Shown: positions 1-6,967, counted from the stretch's first letter. The stretch is DNA of 64,000 nt from Schumannella soli (GCF_006517435.1 NZ_VHQG01000002.1:1010799-1074798), one strand, 5' to 3'. Notes: a model not told the origin generated them from the letters alone. Program-made: numbers and translations.

Positions 1-1175
1 AGGCGAAGAGCGTCATCTCGATGATGATGATGAGCTTCGGCGCGATCGGTCTGGTCGGAGTCCTGTGGGTCGTCTACGGCTACGCGATCGCGTTCAGCAA
101 CAACGTCGGCATCGACGGGGTCTTCGGCCTCGACATCAACGCGCTGTTCCTGAACAACCAGCTCGAGGTGCCGAAGGACGCGGCGTTCCCGCCGATCGCC
201 TTCGTCTCGTTCCAGGCGACGTTCGCGATCATCACCGTCGCGCTCATCTCCGGCGCCATCGCCGACCGCGCCAAGTTCGGCGCGTGGATGATCTTCGCCG
301 GCATCTGGGTCACCATCGTCTACTTCCCGGTCGCGAGCTGGGTCTTCAACTTCACCCTCGGCAAGGACGGCTCGATCGTCGACGGCGGCTGGATCGTCTA
401 CGGCCTCAGCCAGACCCCGCTGGGTGTCGGCGTGATCGACTTCGCGGGTGGAACCGCCGTGCACATCAACGCCGGTGCCGCCGCCCTCGCCCTGGCGCTC
501 GTGCTCGGCAAGCGCGTCGGCTTCACCAAGGGCGCCTACGCCCCGCACAACCCGCCCTTCGTCCTCCTCGGCGCCGGTCTGCTCTGGTTCGGCTGGTTCG
601 GCTTCAACGCCGGCTCGGAGGTCGCCGCCGACGGCGTCGCCGCCGTCGCCTTCCTCAACACGATCGTCGCCCCGGCCGCCGCGCTGCTCGCCTGGATCGT
701 CGTGGAGAAGATCAAGGACGGCAAGTCGACCTCGGTCGGCGCCGCCTCGGGTGCCGTCGCCGGTCTCGTCGCGATCACCCCGGCCTGTGCCGCGCTGACC
801 CCGGGCTGGGCGATCCTGCTCGGCATCGTCGCCGGCGCCGTCTGCGCCCTGGCGATCGACCTGAAGTTCAAGCTCGGCTTCGACGACTCGCTCGACGTGG
901 TCGGCGTGCACCTGGTCGGCGGTCTCATCGGAACGCTCTACCTCGGCATCTTCGCCAACGGCACCGGCCTGATCTTCAGCGGCAGCTTCAACCAGCTCGC
1001 CGTCCAGGCGATCAGCGCCCTCGCGGTCCTCGTCTACAGCTTCGTGCTGGCCTTCGCGATCGGCTTCGTGATCGAGAAGACGATCGGATTCCGCATCAAG
1101 AACGAGGACGAGGTCGCCGGCATCGACCAGGCGGTTCACGGCGAAGAGGGCTACGTCCTCACCGCCGAGCGCTGA
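1..1175 (+). CDS. amt: Ammonium transporter Amt (5'-truncated by window edge)
   Basis: Integral membrane channel that conducts ammonium/ammonia into the cell as a trimer. The reading frame is open from base 3, so the start lies outside the window; the run of Met codons at 21-32 is the internal SMMMM stretch usual at the end of the first Amt helix, not a start. The two pore histidines are visible in GTAVHINAG and VVGVHLVGG (residues 148 and 297 counted from base 21), as is the DFAGG signature before the first. About 390 residues are present of a usual 400-450. A strong hairpin follows the stop. The next gene is a degenerate relative of this one. Usual Amt partners (GlnK) would lie upstream or elsewhere and are not seen. 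Confidence 0.95.
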   Translation, partial: AKSVISMMMMSFGAIGLVGVLWVVYGYAIAFSNNVGIDGVFGLDINALFLNNQLEVPKDAAFPPIAFVSFQATFAIITVALISGAIADRAKFGAWMIFAGIWVTIVYFPVASWVFNFTLGKDGSIVDGGWIVYGLSQTPLGVGVIDFAGGTAVHINAGAAALALALVLGKRVGFTKGAYAPHNPPFVLLGAGLLWFGWFGFNAGSEVAADGVAAVAFLNTIVAPAAALLAWIVVEKIKDGKSTSVGAASGAVAGLVAITPACAALTPGWAILLGIVAGAVCALAIDLKFKLGFDDSLDVVGVHLVGGLIGTLYLGIFANGTGLIFSGSFNQLAVQAISALAVLVYSFVLAFAIGFVIEKTIGFRIKNEDEVAGIDQAVHGEEGYVLTAER

Positions 1176-1194
1176 TCCTCAGCTCTCCCTGCAC

Positions 1195-1226
1195 CGGCGC
1201 CCCGGCTCTTCGGAGTCGGGGCGCCG
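1195..1226 (+). terminator. Terminator after amt
   Basis: The 10-bp arms CGGCGCCCCG and CGGGGCGCCG pair exactly, and inside them CTC-TTCG-GAG extends the stem around one mismatch. It lies 20 bases after the amt stop. A clear T-tract is missing, as is common in GC-rich actinobacteria. Confidence 0.7.
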
Positions 1227-1266
1227 TCGTGTGCGCGCGTGCTCGACTCGGCGATCGACCGCGAAG

Positions 1267-1287
1267 CGCGGGTCGCGGGTCGCGGGT
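1267..1287. repeat. Three tandem copies of a 7-bp unit
   Basis: CGCGGGT is repeated three times without error between the amt terminator and the next gene. No function is apparent. The stretch after it ends in TAGGGT (1354-1359), a plausible -10 for the gene starting at 1381. Confidence 0.6.
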
Positions 1288-1380
1288 CGATTTCCCGTCG
1301 GATGTCCGGCATCCGCGACCGCGTCGCGGCCGGGCCGCGGCGTCCGCCCCGCCTAGGGTCATGACCGGGAGGTCGCGGCG

Positions 1381-2394
1381 ATGATCTGGACTCTGCCGGC
1401 CGCGATCCTCGCCGCCGCTCTGCTCGCTCTGGCGGGCACGCTGCTCGTCCGCGCCTCGGTGCGGATCCGGTTCTGGGTGCCCCTGGGCGCCGGCCTGCTC
1501 GCGGTGCTCGTGACGGCCGCTCTCGCCGCGGCGCTGGGCGGGATCTCCCCGCTGTTCGGCGCCACGATCGCGAGCGGCGCCGCGCCGATCGCCGTGCCTC
1601 TCGCGGCCGCGCTCTCGCGCGGGCCCCGAACCGGAGTCCGCGAGCACATCGCCGTCGCCGTCTGGGCCGCCGTGATCGTGCCGCTCGCGATCGTCGTGCC
1701 CGCGCGGATCGTCGCGACGTGCCCGCCGACGTCCTGCGTCGTCGAGGACTTCGGAGGAGCGCTGCCCTTCGTCGTCGCGGTCGGGGGCTTCCTGCTCGTG
1801 CCCTCGGTGGGCACCATCGGGCTCAACCGGCTGCGCAACGGCAGCGGCAGCCGGCTGATCGACCTCGTCGCCGGTCTCGCCGTGGTCCCGCTCTTCGCCG
1901 TGTGGCTCGCGGCCGCCGAGGGCGACGTCGACGACTACACGAACGGGCTCGTCATCTCGGGTCTCGCCGCGCCGGCGCTCGGCGCTCTCGGCTGGCTCAC
2001 CGTCGACCGTCTGCGCGGTGTACGGGCCACGACCGGACGGGCGCTGCGGATGGGCGCGATGGCCGGGATGGCGGTGATCCTTCCCGGAGCCGCGGCCATG
2101 ACGCCACCGTGGCTCATCGGACTGGGCTTCGTCGGTGGCTGCGTCGGCGCCCTCGCCCACGACGCCCGCGCCATCGTCTCCGCGCCGGAGGCCCTTCGCG
2201 CCGCCGTCACGGCGCTGACCCTCGGCGCGGTCGGCATGGTCGCCCCCGGCATCCTCGGCACGGCGATCGGCTTCGTCTTCGCCGCCCGCACCGACGTCAC
2301 GGGGTCGCAGTTCGTCGCGACCCTCGCGGTCGCCGCGGGCGCGACCGCGCTGTCGCTCCCCGTCGCCGTCCTCGGCCGCCGCCGCGGCCGCTGA
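1381..2394 (+). CDS. Degenerate Amt-like membrane protein without pore histidines
   Basis: A 337-residue multi-helix membrane protein. It aligns along its length with the amt product next door: the block around TPPWLIGLGFVGG (241-253) matches the Amt block ALTPGWAILLGI, CVVEDFGGALPF (119-130) matches the segment holding the first pore histidine, and ILGTAIGF (291-298) the last. By hand alignment the two pore histidines are Val131 and Ala278 here, and the Trp/Phe-rich helix of Amt is reduced. It therefore should not conduct ammonium by the known mechanism. ATG 1381 follows GGGAGG with good spacing. It could be a sensor, a regulator of the neighbour, or a decaying duplicate that is still intact as a reading frame. 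Homology is read by eye, not from a search. Confidence 0.75.
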   Translation: MIWTLPAAILAAALLALAGTLLVRASVRIRFWVPLGAGLLAVLVTAALAAALGGISPLFGATIASGAAPIAVPLAAALSRGPRTGVREHIAVAVWAAVIVPLAIVVPARIVATCPPTSCVVEDFGGALPFVVAVGGFLLVPSVGTIGLNRLRNGSGSRLIDLVAGLAVVPLFAVWLAAAEGDVDDYTNGLVISGLAAPALGALGWLTVDRLRGVRATTGRALRMGAMAGMAVILPGAAAMTPPWLIGLGFVGGCVGALAHDARAIVSAPEALRAAVTALTLGAVGMVAPGILGTAIGFVFAARTDVTGSQFVATLAVAAGATALSLPVAVLGRRRGR

Positions 2395-2455
2395 CCGGAC
2401 GACCGCCGACGGCGCAGCCCGGCACGCTGCCCGGCGCCGGTGCGAAGATCGCCGG

Positions 2456-2950
2456 GTGAGCGACGAAGCCCTCCGCAGCACGACCGTCACCTGGACCGAC
2501 CCGAGCACGACAGCGTCGGAGATCCGACGGCTCTCGGGCATGGAGTACCTGCAGCGGCTCAGGGATCGCACCCTCCCGGCGCCGCCGATGGGGTCGCTCA
2601 TCGATGCCGAGTTCGCCGCGGTGGAGCCCGGTCGCGTCGTGATGAGGGCGACGCCGGGGGAGCAGCACCTCAATCCGCTCGGCACGGTGCACGGCGGCTT
2701 CGTGTGCACGCTGCTCGACACCGTGGCGGGATGCGCAGCGCACTCGGTGCTCGAAGCCGGGGTCGGCTACACCTCGATCGAGCTGAAGGTCAGCTATCTC
2801 CGAGCGGTCGCGCCCGACGGTCGGCCGGTCACGGCGACCGGGACGGTCACGAAGGCCGGCTCCCGCGTCGTGTTCGTGGATGCGGTGGCCGTCGACGCCG
2901 AAGGCCGCACGGTCGCGACCGCATCCTCGTCACTGCTCGTGCTCCGCTGA
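2456..2950 (+). CDS. PaaI-type hotdog thioesterase
   Basis: A 164-residue single hotdog-fold protein, probably hydrolysing acyl- or aryl-CoA thioesters in the cytoplasm. The segment NPLGTVHGGFVCTLLD (73-88) is the PaaI/YdiI-family active-site helix, with the HGG turn that binds the thioester, and Asp88 sits where many family members place the catalytic acid. GTG at 2456 is chosen because the hexamer GAAGAT ends six bases before it, suggesting a leaderless transcript, and no good ribosome-binding site is present. It stands alone between the amt pair and the tRNA cluster. The substrate cannot be told from sequence. Confidence 0.85.
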   Translation: MSDEALRSTTVTWTDPSTTASEIRRLSGMEYLQRLRDRTLPAPPMGSLIDAEFAAVEPGRVVMRATPGEQHLNPLGTVHGGFVCTLLDTVAGCAAHSVLEAGVGYTSIELKVSYLRAVAPDGRPVTATGTVTKAGSRVVFVDAVAVDAEGRTVATASSSLLVLR

Positions 2951-3005
2951 CGTCCGGATCGCCTCCGAGGGGCCGGGATCGAACCAGCCACCCCGACAAC
3001 GAGCG

Positions 3006-3031
3006 AAGGCCCCCGATTCCTCGGGGGCCTT
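3006..3031. terminator. Bidirectional terminator between thioesterase and tRNA-Val
   Basis: Perfect 11-bp stem AAGGCCCCCGA / TCGGGGGCCTT with loop TTCC. It serves the minus-strand tRNA-Val(CAC) and could also end transcripts of the thioesterase gene. Confidence 0.85.
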
Positions 3032-3054
3032 CCTGCTGTCGTCACCGACTGCGG

Positions 3055-3127
3055 TGGGCGATACCAGACTCGAACTGATGACCTCTTCCGTGTGAAGGAA
3101 GCGCGCTACCAACTGCGCCAATCGCCC
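3055..3127 (-). tRNA. tRNA-Val (anticodon CAC)
   Basis: A 73-base cloverleaf. The acceptor stem GGGCGAT pairs with ATCGCCC, the anticodon stem is CTTCC/GGAAG around loop TTCACAC giving CAC, and the T-loop TTCGAGT is normal. CCA is not encoded. It is transcribed away from the Gly-Cys-Val cluster and ends in the hairpin at 3006-3031. Confidence 0.95.
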
Positions 3128-3220
3128 GTCGGGATGATTCTGCCACACCTCGGAGACCGTTCCCGACCATCCGCGTGAACAGCGTGCGCACGGTCCGCGA
3201 CACGCCCGGGTCTACCCGTT

Positions 3221-3249
3221 TTGGACACCCGCCGCGGATCGGGTACAGT
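3221..3249 (+). promoter_or_regulatory. Promoter of the tRNA Gly-Cys-Val operon
   Basis: TTGGAC (3221-3226) and TACAGT (3244-3249) are separated by exactly 17 bases. The expected start of transcription near 3256 leaves a short leader before tRNA-Gly at 3282. It is the best housekeeping-type promoter I can see in the first 10 kb. Confidence 0.75.
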
Positions 3250-3281
3250 CATTCTCGCCCCGAGGGAAACCGCGGGGAAAT

Positions 3282-3354
3282 GCGGATGTGGCGCAGTTGG
3301 TAGCGCACAACCTTGCCAAGGTTGGGGTCGCGAGTTCGAGTCTCGTCATCCGCT
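3282..3354 (+). tRNA. tRNA-Gly (anticodon GCC)
   Basis: 73 bases. Acceptor GCGGATG pairs with CATCCGC; anticodon stem CAACC/GGTTG encloses TTGCCAA, giving GCC; T-loop TTCGAGT. First gene of the three-tRNA operon. Confidence 0.96.
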
Positions 3355-3386
3355 CGAGTGAAGGCTCGCGGTCCAACGGGCCACCT

Positions 3387-3457
3387 GGTGGCGTGGCCGA
3401 GAGGCGAGGCACCGGCCTGCAAAGCCGTTTACACGGGTTCGAATCCCGTCGCCACCT
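3387..3457 (+). tRNA. tRNA-Cys (anticodon GCA)
   Basis: 71 bases, the usual length for tRNA-Cys. Acceptor GGTGGCG pairs with CGCCACC; loop CTGCAAA gives anticodon GCA; T-loop TTCGAAT. Second gene of the operon. Confidence 0.95.
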
Positions 3458-3483
3458 CGCTCTCAACTGAATAGCCTGTTTAG

Positions 3484-3555
3484 GCGCGATTGGCGCAGCG
3501 GTAGCGCGCTTCCCTGACACGGAAGAGGTCACTGGTTCGATCCCAGTATCGCGCA
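3484..3555 (+). tRNA. tRNA-Val (anticodon GAC), integration target
   Basis: 72 bases. Acceptor GCGCGAT pairs with ATCGCGC; anticodon stem CTTCC/GGAAG around CTGACAC gives GAC. Its last bases plus four downstream (CAGTATCGCGCACCCC, 3544-3559) recur exactly at 5104-5119, so this gene is the attachment site of the cassette described next. The tRNA itself is intact, as expected when an element brings a replacement 3' end. Confidence 0.95.
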
Positions 3556-3559
3556 CCCC
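3538..3559 (+). repeat. Left attachment repeat (tRNA-Val 3' end)
   Basis: Contains CAGTATCGCGCACCCC (3544-3559), identical to 5104-5119. Extending leftwards, CGATC also matches, with one C/T difference at 3543 against 5103. Confidence 0.8.
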
Positions 3560-3587
3560 AAACTCCCCTGGATTTCCAGGGGAGTTT
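3560..3587 (+). terminator. Terminator of the tRNA Gly-Cys-Val operon
   Basis: Perfect 12-bp stem AAACTCCCCTGG / CCAGGGGAGTTT with loop ATTT, starting right after the attachment repeat. By the insertion model this hairpin was brought by the element and replaces the one now at 5162. Confidence 0.88.
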
Positions 3588-3820
3588 CGTTATTTAAGGC
3601 CTCTGAAGCGCCGATTTTCGCGCTATTCCTGCGTAGTGGCTTTAGAGCTCGTGCAACGAGACAGTTCCTCGGCGTGGCGAAGCTGGAAGATGCCCGGCGG
3701 CGAACAACACTGCAGGCGACAGATCGGGTGCCTTCGGCTCACGAGGCGGCGCGAATCCCAGCTCGAATGGGGACGGGCCGTTTCGCCATCACCCCGGCCG
3801 CTTGAATGCCGCGCACACTC
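3588..3820. other. Non-coding left part of the cassette
   Basis: No convincing gene or integrase remnant is visible. The first 50 bases are AT-richer than the surroundings (GTTATTTAAGG). An open frame from 3636 has no sensible product and runs through the palindrome, so it is not called. Confidence 0.5.
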
Positions 3821-3856
3821 CCAAGGGCTGTTCTATGATCATAGAACAGCCCTTGG
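3821..3856. promoter_or_regulatory. Perfect 36-bp palindrome, probable operator/promoter of the HTH gene
   Basis: The left half CCAAGGGCTGTTCTATGA is followed at once by its exact reverse complement, with no spacer and no mismatch. The centre contains TATGAT (3834-3839), a good -10 hexamer, readable on both strands because of the symmetry; a matching -35 is not evident. A start near 3846 would leave a 22-base leader with GAGGAG at 3858-3863 and the ATG at 3869. A dimeric helix-turn-helix protein encoded next door binding here would shut off its own promoter. There is no T-tract, so a terminator is unlikely. Confidence 0.75.
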
Positions 3857-3868
3857 TGAGGAGTAGCC

Positions 3869-4447
3869 ATGACCGTCGTCGAAGACCTTCGCCGTGCACG
3901 GGCCACCAGCCACACCACGCTCAGCCAACTCGCCGAGCTCACCGGCCAGACACGCTCGAACCTGTCGACCCTGCTTGCAGGTACCCGAGACCCGCAAGCG
4001 TCGACCATCGAGCGAGTCGCCAACGGACTCGGGCTCACCGTCATCGCCGCGCCCCTCGGGAACCGTGCCACCGTCGCACAGCTCGTCGACCGCATCGCGG
4101 ACGCCGTCAGCACCGGCAACACCTCTCGCGCGTACCGGTCATACATTCAGATCGCGGACAATCTCGAGGCCGCCGACCCATTCACCCGGATCCTGCTCGC
4201 CGCCCAAGAACCCGCGTCGATCGACGCCCGCTACGACGCCGCAGTAGCCGCAGTCGTCGACTGGCGACTCAGCGCCGCCGGTCTGCCCACCCCGCACTGG
4301 GCCGCCAACCGCTCGGGCGACCCCGAAGACCGCTGGCGCATCCCCGCCGAGTTCGACGACGACCAGCTCCCAGACGCCGCCGACGTGCCCGACTCATTCC
4401 GCAACCGCGGCATCTGGATCGACGCAAAAGAGCTGACCAGCGCATGA
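3869..4447 (+). CDS. HTH regulator, antitoxin-like partner of the nucleotidyltransferase
   Basis: 192 residues. Residues about 15-58 form an XRE-type helix-turn-helix (LSQLAELTGQTRSNLSTLL then ASTIERVANGLGLTV). The second half is a separate domain ending in FRNRGIWIDAKEL (177-189), a C-terminal pattern I associate with actinobacterial HTH proteins paired with DUF6036 nucleotidyltransferases. Start ATG 3869 follows GAGGAG. The stop overlaps the next start as ATGA, so the two are translationally coupled. The family pairing suggests an antitoxin that binds the 36-bp palindrome and represses the operon; this is inference. It sits inside the tRNA-Val cassette, and its codon use differs from the neighbours. 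Confidence 0.8.
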   Translation: MTVVEDLRRARATSHTTLSQLAELTGQTRSNLSTLLAGTRDPQASTIERVANGLGLTVIAAPLGNRATVAQLVDRIADAVSTGNTSRAYRSYIQIADNLEAADPFTRILLAAQEPASIDARYDAAVAAVVDWRLSAAGLPTPHWAANRSGDPEDRWRIPAEFDDDQLPDAADVPDSFRNRGIWIDAKELTSA

Positions 4448-5028
4448 GCAGCGGAGAACTCAGCCGCGACGACATCATCGCCGGCCTCCAGGACATCATC
4501 GCTGCAATGCGCGCCATGAAGCAGAGGGGACGCATCCGCATCGTCGGCGGTGCCGCCATCTGGCTCGGACACTCCGCCCACCGCGAAGCCACAGTCGACG
4601 TGGACGCGCTCATCACACCCCGTGACGAAGTGCTCACCATCGCTCGTACTGTGGCGACCCGCCGCGGCTGGCCCGACGACTGGATCAACGACGCCGCAGC
4701 GCAGTTCCTCCCATCCGGGATGGGGCAACCGGCTGGCTGGATCAGCATCTTCGACGAAGACGGCATCATCGTGGAGTACGCCGACGACCGCACCCTGCTC
4801 GCGATGAAGATGCAGGCCGCCAACCGCCGCGGTCGCCGGGATATGGCCGACATCCTCGCCCTCGTCGCCAAGCTCGGCATCCGAGACGCCGACGAAGCCG
4901 AAGAAATCTACGGCAACTACTATCCCGGGGACGCGCTCACCGAGCGCGCCAGAGTGCTGCTCGACAATGCCTTCGAGCAGGGTATTCCCGACATCGAAAA
5001 CCCAGACCCAATCCCGCCGCTCGGCTAG
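4444..5028 (+). CDS. Nucleotidyltransferase-like protein, DUF6036/AbiEii-type, putative toxin
   Basis: 194 residues from ATG 4444, overlapping the HTH stop by four bases. RIRIVGGAAIWLG (29-41) matches the GG motif and ATVDVDAL (49-56) the paired metal-binding acidic residues of the minimal nucleotidyltransferase fold; both aspartates are present. Proteins of this family occur as the second gene of HTH/nucleotidyltransferase pairs, some of which act as toxins or abortive-infection effectors by modifying RNA or protein. A longer open frame starting at 3802 is rejected because it crosses the HTH gene in another frame. Glu codons are often GAA, unlike the surrounding core genes. Toxicity and target are not shown by sequence. 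Confidence 0.78.
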   Translation: MSSGELSRDDIIAGLQDIIAAMRAMKQRGRIRIVGGAAIWLGHSAHREATVDVDALITPRDEVLTIARTVATRRGWPDDWINDAAAQFLPSGMGQPAGWISIFDEDGIIVEYADDRTLLAMKMQAANRRGRRDMADILALVAKLGIRDADEAEEIYGNYYPGDALTERARVLLDNAFEQGIPDIENPDPIPPLG

Positions 5029-5097
5029 CCGTCGTCGGGCACCCGACAGCACCCGCCAAACCGAGAAGGTCAGGACGGTCGCGCAGCAGCAAGCGGG

Positions 5098-5119
5098 CGA
5101 TCTCAGTATCGCGCACCCC
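5098..5119 (+). repeat. Right attachment repeat
   Basis: Copy of the tRNA-Val(GAC) 3' end: 16 bases identical to 3544-3559, 21 of 22 with the extension. Only the 3' fragment is present, so there is no second tRNA. Confidence 0.8.
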
Positions 5120-5161
5120 GATTCCTCGAGATGGCTCGAGACGGCTTGCTCGAAGTTCATG

Positions 5162-5185
5162 AAGCCCCTGGTTCGCCGGGGGCTT
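5162..5185 (+). terminator. Terminator beyond the cassette, probably the displaced tRNA terminator
   Basis: AAGCCCCTGG pairs with CCGGGGGCTT (one G-T pair) around loop TTCG, followed by TCGTCG. It ends the nucleotidyltransferase transcript now and likely ended the tRNA operon before insertion. Confidence 0.75.
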
Positions 5186-5331
5186 TCGTCGTCTCCGGGG
5201 CGATCCGCGCGCTCTCTGAGATCTTCCTCAGACGAGCGCGCTCGGATCACGCCCGGCGTCCAGAGCGGCTCTCCTAGCCTGCGAGCACGCCATCGATTCC
5301 CGTCCTCCTCAGCATCTGGGGCTTCGACCCC

Positions 5332-6180
5332 GTGGCCGCGACCGTCATCGTCGTGGCCGCCGCGGCGTACCTGATCGGCGTCGCGCGGGTGGCTCGGGCC
5401 GGCGGGAGATGGCCGCTGCACTCGACAGCGCTCTTCGTCGCCGTCGGCCTCGGGTCGTTCGCGGCGGTCTCCTTCGGCGTGCTCGGAGTGCTCAGCGCCG
5501 ATCTTCGCTGGGCCTTCACGACCCGCGTCGCGCTGCTGCTCGTCGTCGTGCCTGCGGCGATCGCCGCGGGTCGCCCGCTGGCGCTGCTCCGTGCCGCCTC
5601 GGGGGAGCGGGGCCGGGCGCGACTCGATCGAGTGCTCGCGAGCCGCGTCGTGCGCCTCTTCGGCAACGCCATGTTCGCAACGCTGTCCTCCGCGGCGGTG
5701 TTCACACTGTTCCTGACGCCACTGGCGGGCATCGCGCGAACCTCGCCCGCGACCGAGGACGCGCTGACCGTGGTCGTCCCGATGCTCGGACTGCTCATGG
5801 TGCTGCCGATCGCCGAGGATGCCGCGGCGCGGACGTCGCTGTTCATCACCGTCGAGTTCCTGCTCGCCTTCGTCGAGCTGATCATCGACGCGATCCCCGG
5901 CATCGTGCTGCGCATCACGCCGGCCGTGCTCGACCAGGTTCCGCGTGCGGCGGCCCTCGCCTCCTGGTGGCCGAGCCCGCTGCGCGACCAGCAGCTCGCC
6001 GGCGACCTGCTGTGGTTCATCGCCGAGGTCGCCGACGTGCCGATCCTGATCGTGCTCGGTATCCGTTGGGCCCGCTCCGACCGGCGCGAGGCGAGGAGCT
6101 ACGACGAGCTCAGTGACGAGGAGCTCGCCGAACTCACCCGGCAGCACCTGCACGGTCCGCGAGCCGCGCCCGACAGATGA
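5332..6180 (+). CDS. ctaG: Cytochrome c oxidase assembly protein, CtaG (caa3) family
   Basis: A membrane protein of at least 282 residues with about seven hydrophobic helices, matching the caa3_CtaG family involved in copper delivery to or assembly of cytochrome oxidase. Recognisable features are the early WPLHSTALF segment, FGNAMFATLSSAAVF, and the late WWPSPLRDQQLAGDLLW. The start is uncertain. GTG 5332 is the only standard start in frame, but the frame is open to 5278 and encodes SIPVLLSIWGFDP just upstream, which looks like genuine family N-terminus. An ATT at 5296 is the only near-cognate candidate there. The gene lies 150 bases after the cassette's terminator, so its original promoter may have been separated from it by the insertion. 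Confidence 0.8.
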   Translation: MAATVIVVAAAAYLIGVARVARAGGRWPLHSTALFVAVGLGSFAAVSFGVLGVLSADLRWAFTTRVALLLVVVPAAIAAGRPLALLRAASGERGRARLDRVLASRVVRLFGNAMFATLSSAAVFTLFLTPLAGIARTSPATEDALTVVVPMLGLLMVLPIAEDAAARTSLFITVEFLLAFVELIIDAIPGIVLRITPAVLDQVPRAAALASWWPSPLRDQQLAGDLLWFIAEVADVPILIVLGIRWARSDRREARSYDELSDEELAELTRQHLHGPRAAPDR

Positions 6181-6328
6181 GGCACGCGGGCGGGGAGGCG
6201 GACCGCGGCCGAAGGGCGCTCCGCGATGGTCGTGACCGCCGCGCACATCCGTGCGATCCCGACCGAGCAGCACGGCCGCGCACTACGCTGATCGCGACCG
6301 GCGGAGCAGCCGAGCGGAAGGAAGACCG

Positions 6329-6967
6329 ATGGCACTGGGCAGGGAATTCGTCGCCGACTGGATCGCGCGCAGCGCGCAGGCGATCAGCGAGCACCGCAGC
6401 GAGCTCATCACCCTCGACCGGGAGATCGGGGACGGCGATCACGGCGAGAACATGGATCGCGGTTTCACCGCCGTCGCCGTGAAGTCGGGCGACCTGCCCG
6501 CCGACGCGACGCCCGGCGATGTGCTGAAGGTCGTCGCGACGACGCTCATCTCGACCGTCGGCGGCGCATCGGGTCCGCTGTACGGCACCGCCTTCCTCAA
6601 GGGCTCGCAGGCCGTCGCCGACCAGTCCGAACTCGACGGAGCGGCGCTCGTCGCCTTCCTCACCGCCGCCCGCGATGGCATCGTGCTGCGCGGCAAGGCC
6701 GAGGTCGGCGACAAGACGATGATCGACGCCTGGACCCCTGCGGTGGATGCCGCGGCAGCAGCTCAGGCGGAGGGCCGGAGCGAGGCCGAGATCCTCGCCG
6801 CCGCCGCGGACGCGGCTCAGACGGGCGCCGAGTCGACCGATCCGCTCGTCGCGCGCAAGGGCCGTGCCAGCTACCTCGGCGAGCGGGCCATCGGGCACCG
6901 CGACCCGGGTTCGGTGTCGACTACGCTCATCCTGCGCGCCGCAGCCGACGCGGCGGCCGCCGCGTGA
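6329..6967 (+). CDS. dhaL: Dihydroxyacetone kinase subunit DhaL
   Basis: The 212-residue ADP-binding subunit of PTS-dependent dihydroxyacetone kinase, which holds a tightly bound nucleotide that shuttles phosphate from DhaM to dihydroxyacetone bound on DhaK. REIGDGDHGENM (31-42) carries Asp35 and Asp37, which with Asp30 are the magnesium ligands of the family. GGASGPLYG and ASYLGERAIGHRDPGS are also typical. ATG 6329 is preceded by GGAAGGA; a longer open frame upstream has no ribosome-binding site. TACGCT at 6290-6295 could be the -10. The stop overlaps dhaM as GTGA. The usual first gene, dhaK, is not upstream. Confidence 0.93.
   Translation: MALGREFVADWIARSAQAISEHRSELITLDREIGDGDHGENMDRGFTAVAVKSGDLPADATPGDVLKVVATTLISTVGGASGPLYGTAFLKGSQAVADQSELDGAALVAFLTAARDGIVLRGKAEVGDKTMIDAWTPAVDAAAAAQAEGRSEAEILAAAADAAQTGAESTDPLVARKGRASYLGERAIGHRDPGSVSTTLILRAAADAAAAA

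Larger units (their letters stand above)
3538..5119 (+). mobile_element. tRNA-Val-integrated cassette with HTH/nucleotidyltransferase pair, no integrase
   Basis: The segment is bounded by a 22-base direct repeat with one mismatch (3538-3559 and 5098-5119) that is the 3' end of tRNA-Val(GAC). This is the usual footprint of tyrosine-recombinase integration into a tRNA gene. Inside lie a terminator, a 281-base stretch without genes, a perfect palindrome, and a two-gene operon; no integrase or excisionase gene is visible. The two genes use GAA for Glu often, whereas the flanking genes use GAG almost only, which supports foreign origin. A second terminator at 5162-5185, beyond the right repeat, is probably the original tRNA terminator displaced by insertion. 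It may be a remnant of a larger island or a non-autonomous unit moved by an integrase in trans. Confidence 0.75.

Noticed and set aside
3802-4443. N-terminal extension of the nucleotidyltransferase gene back to 3802
   Set aside because: It would run through the palindrome and across the HTH gene in another frame; ATG 4444 is coupled to the HTH stop.
5120-5160. CTCGAG...CTCGAG inverted repeat after the right attachment repeat
   Set aside because: Too short and imperfect to separate from chance in GC-rich DNA.
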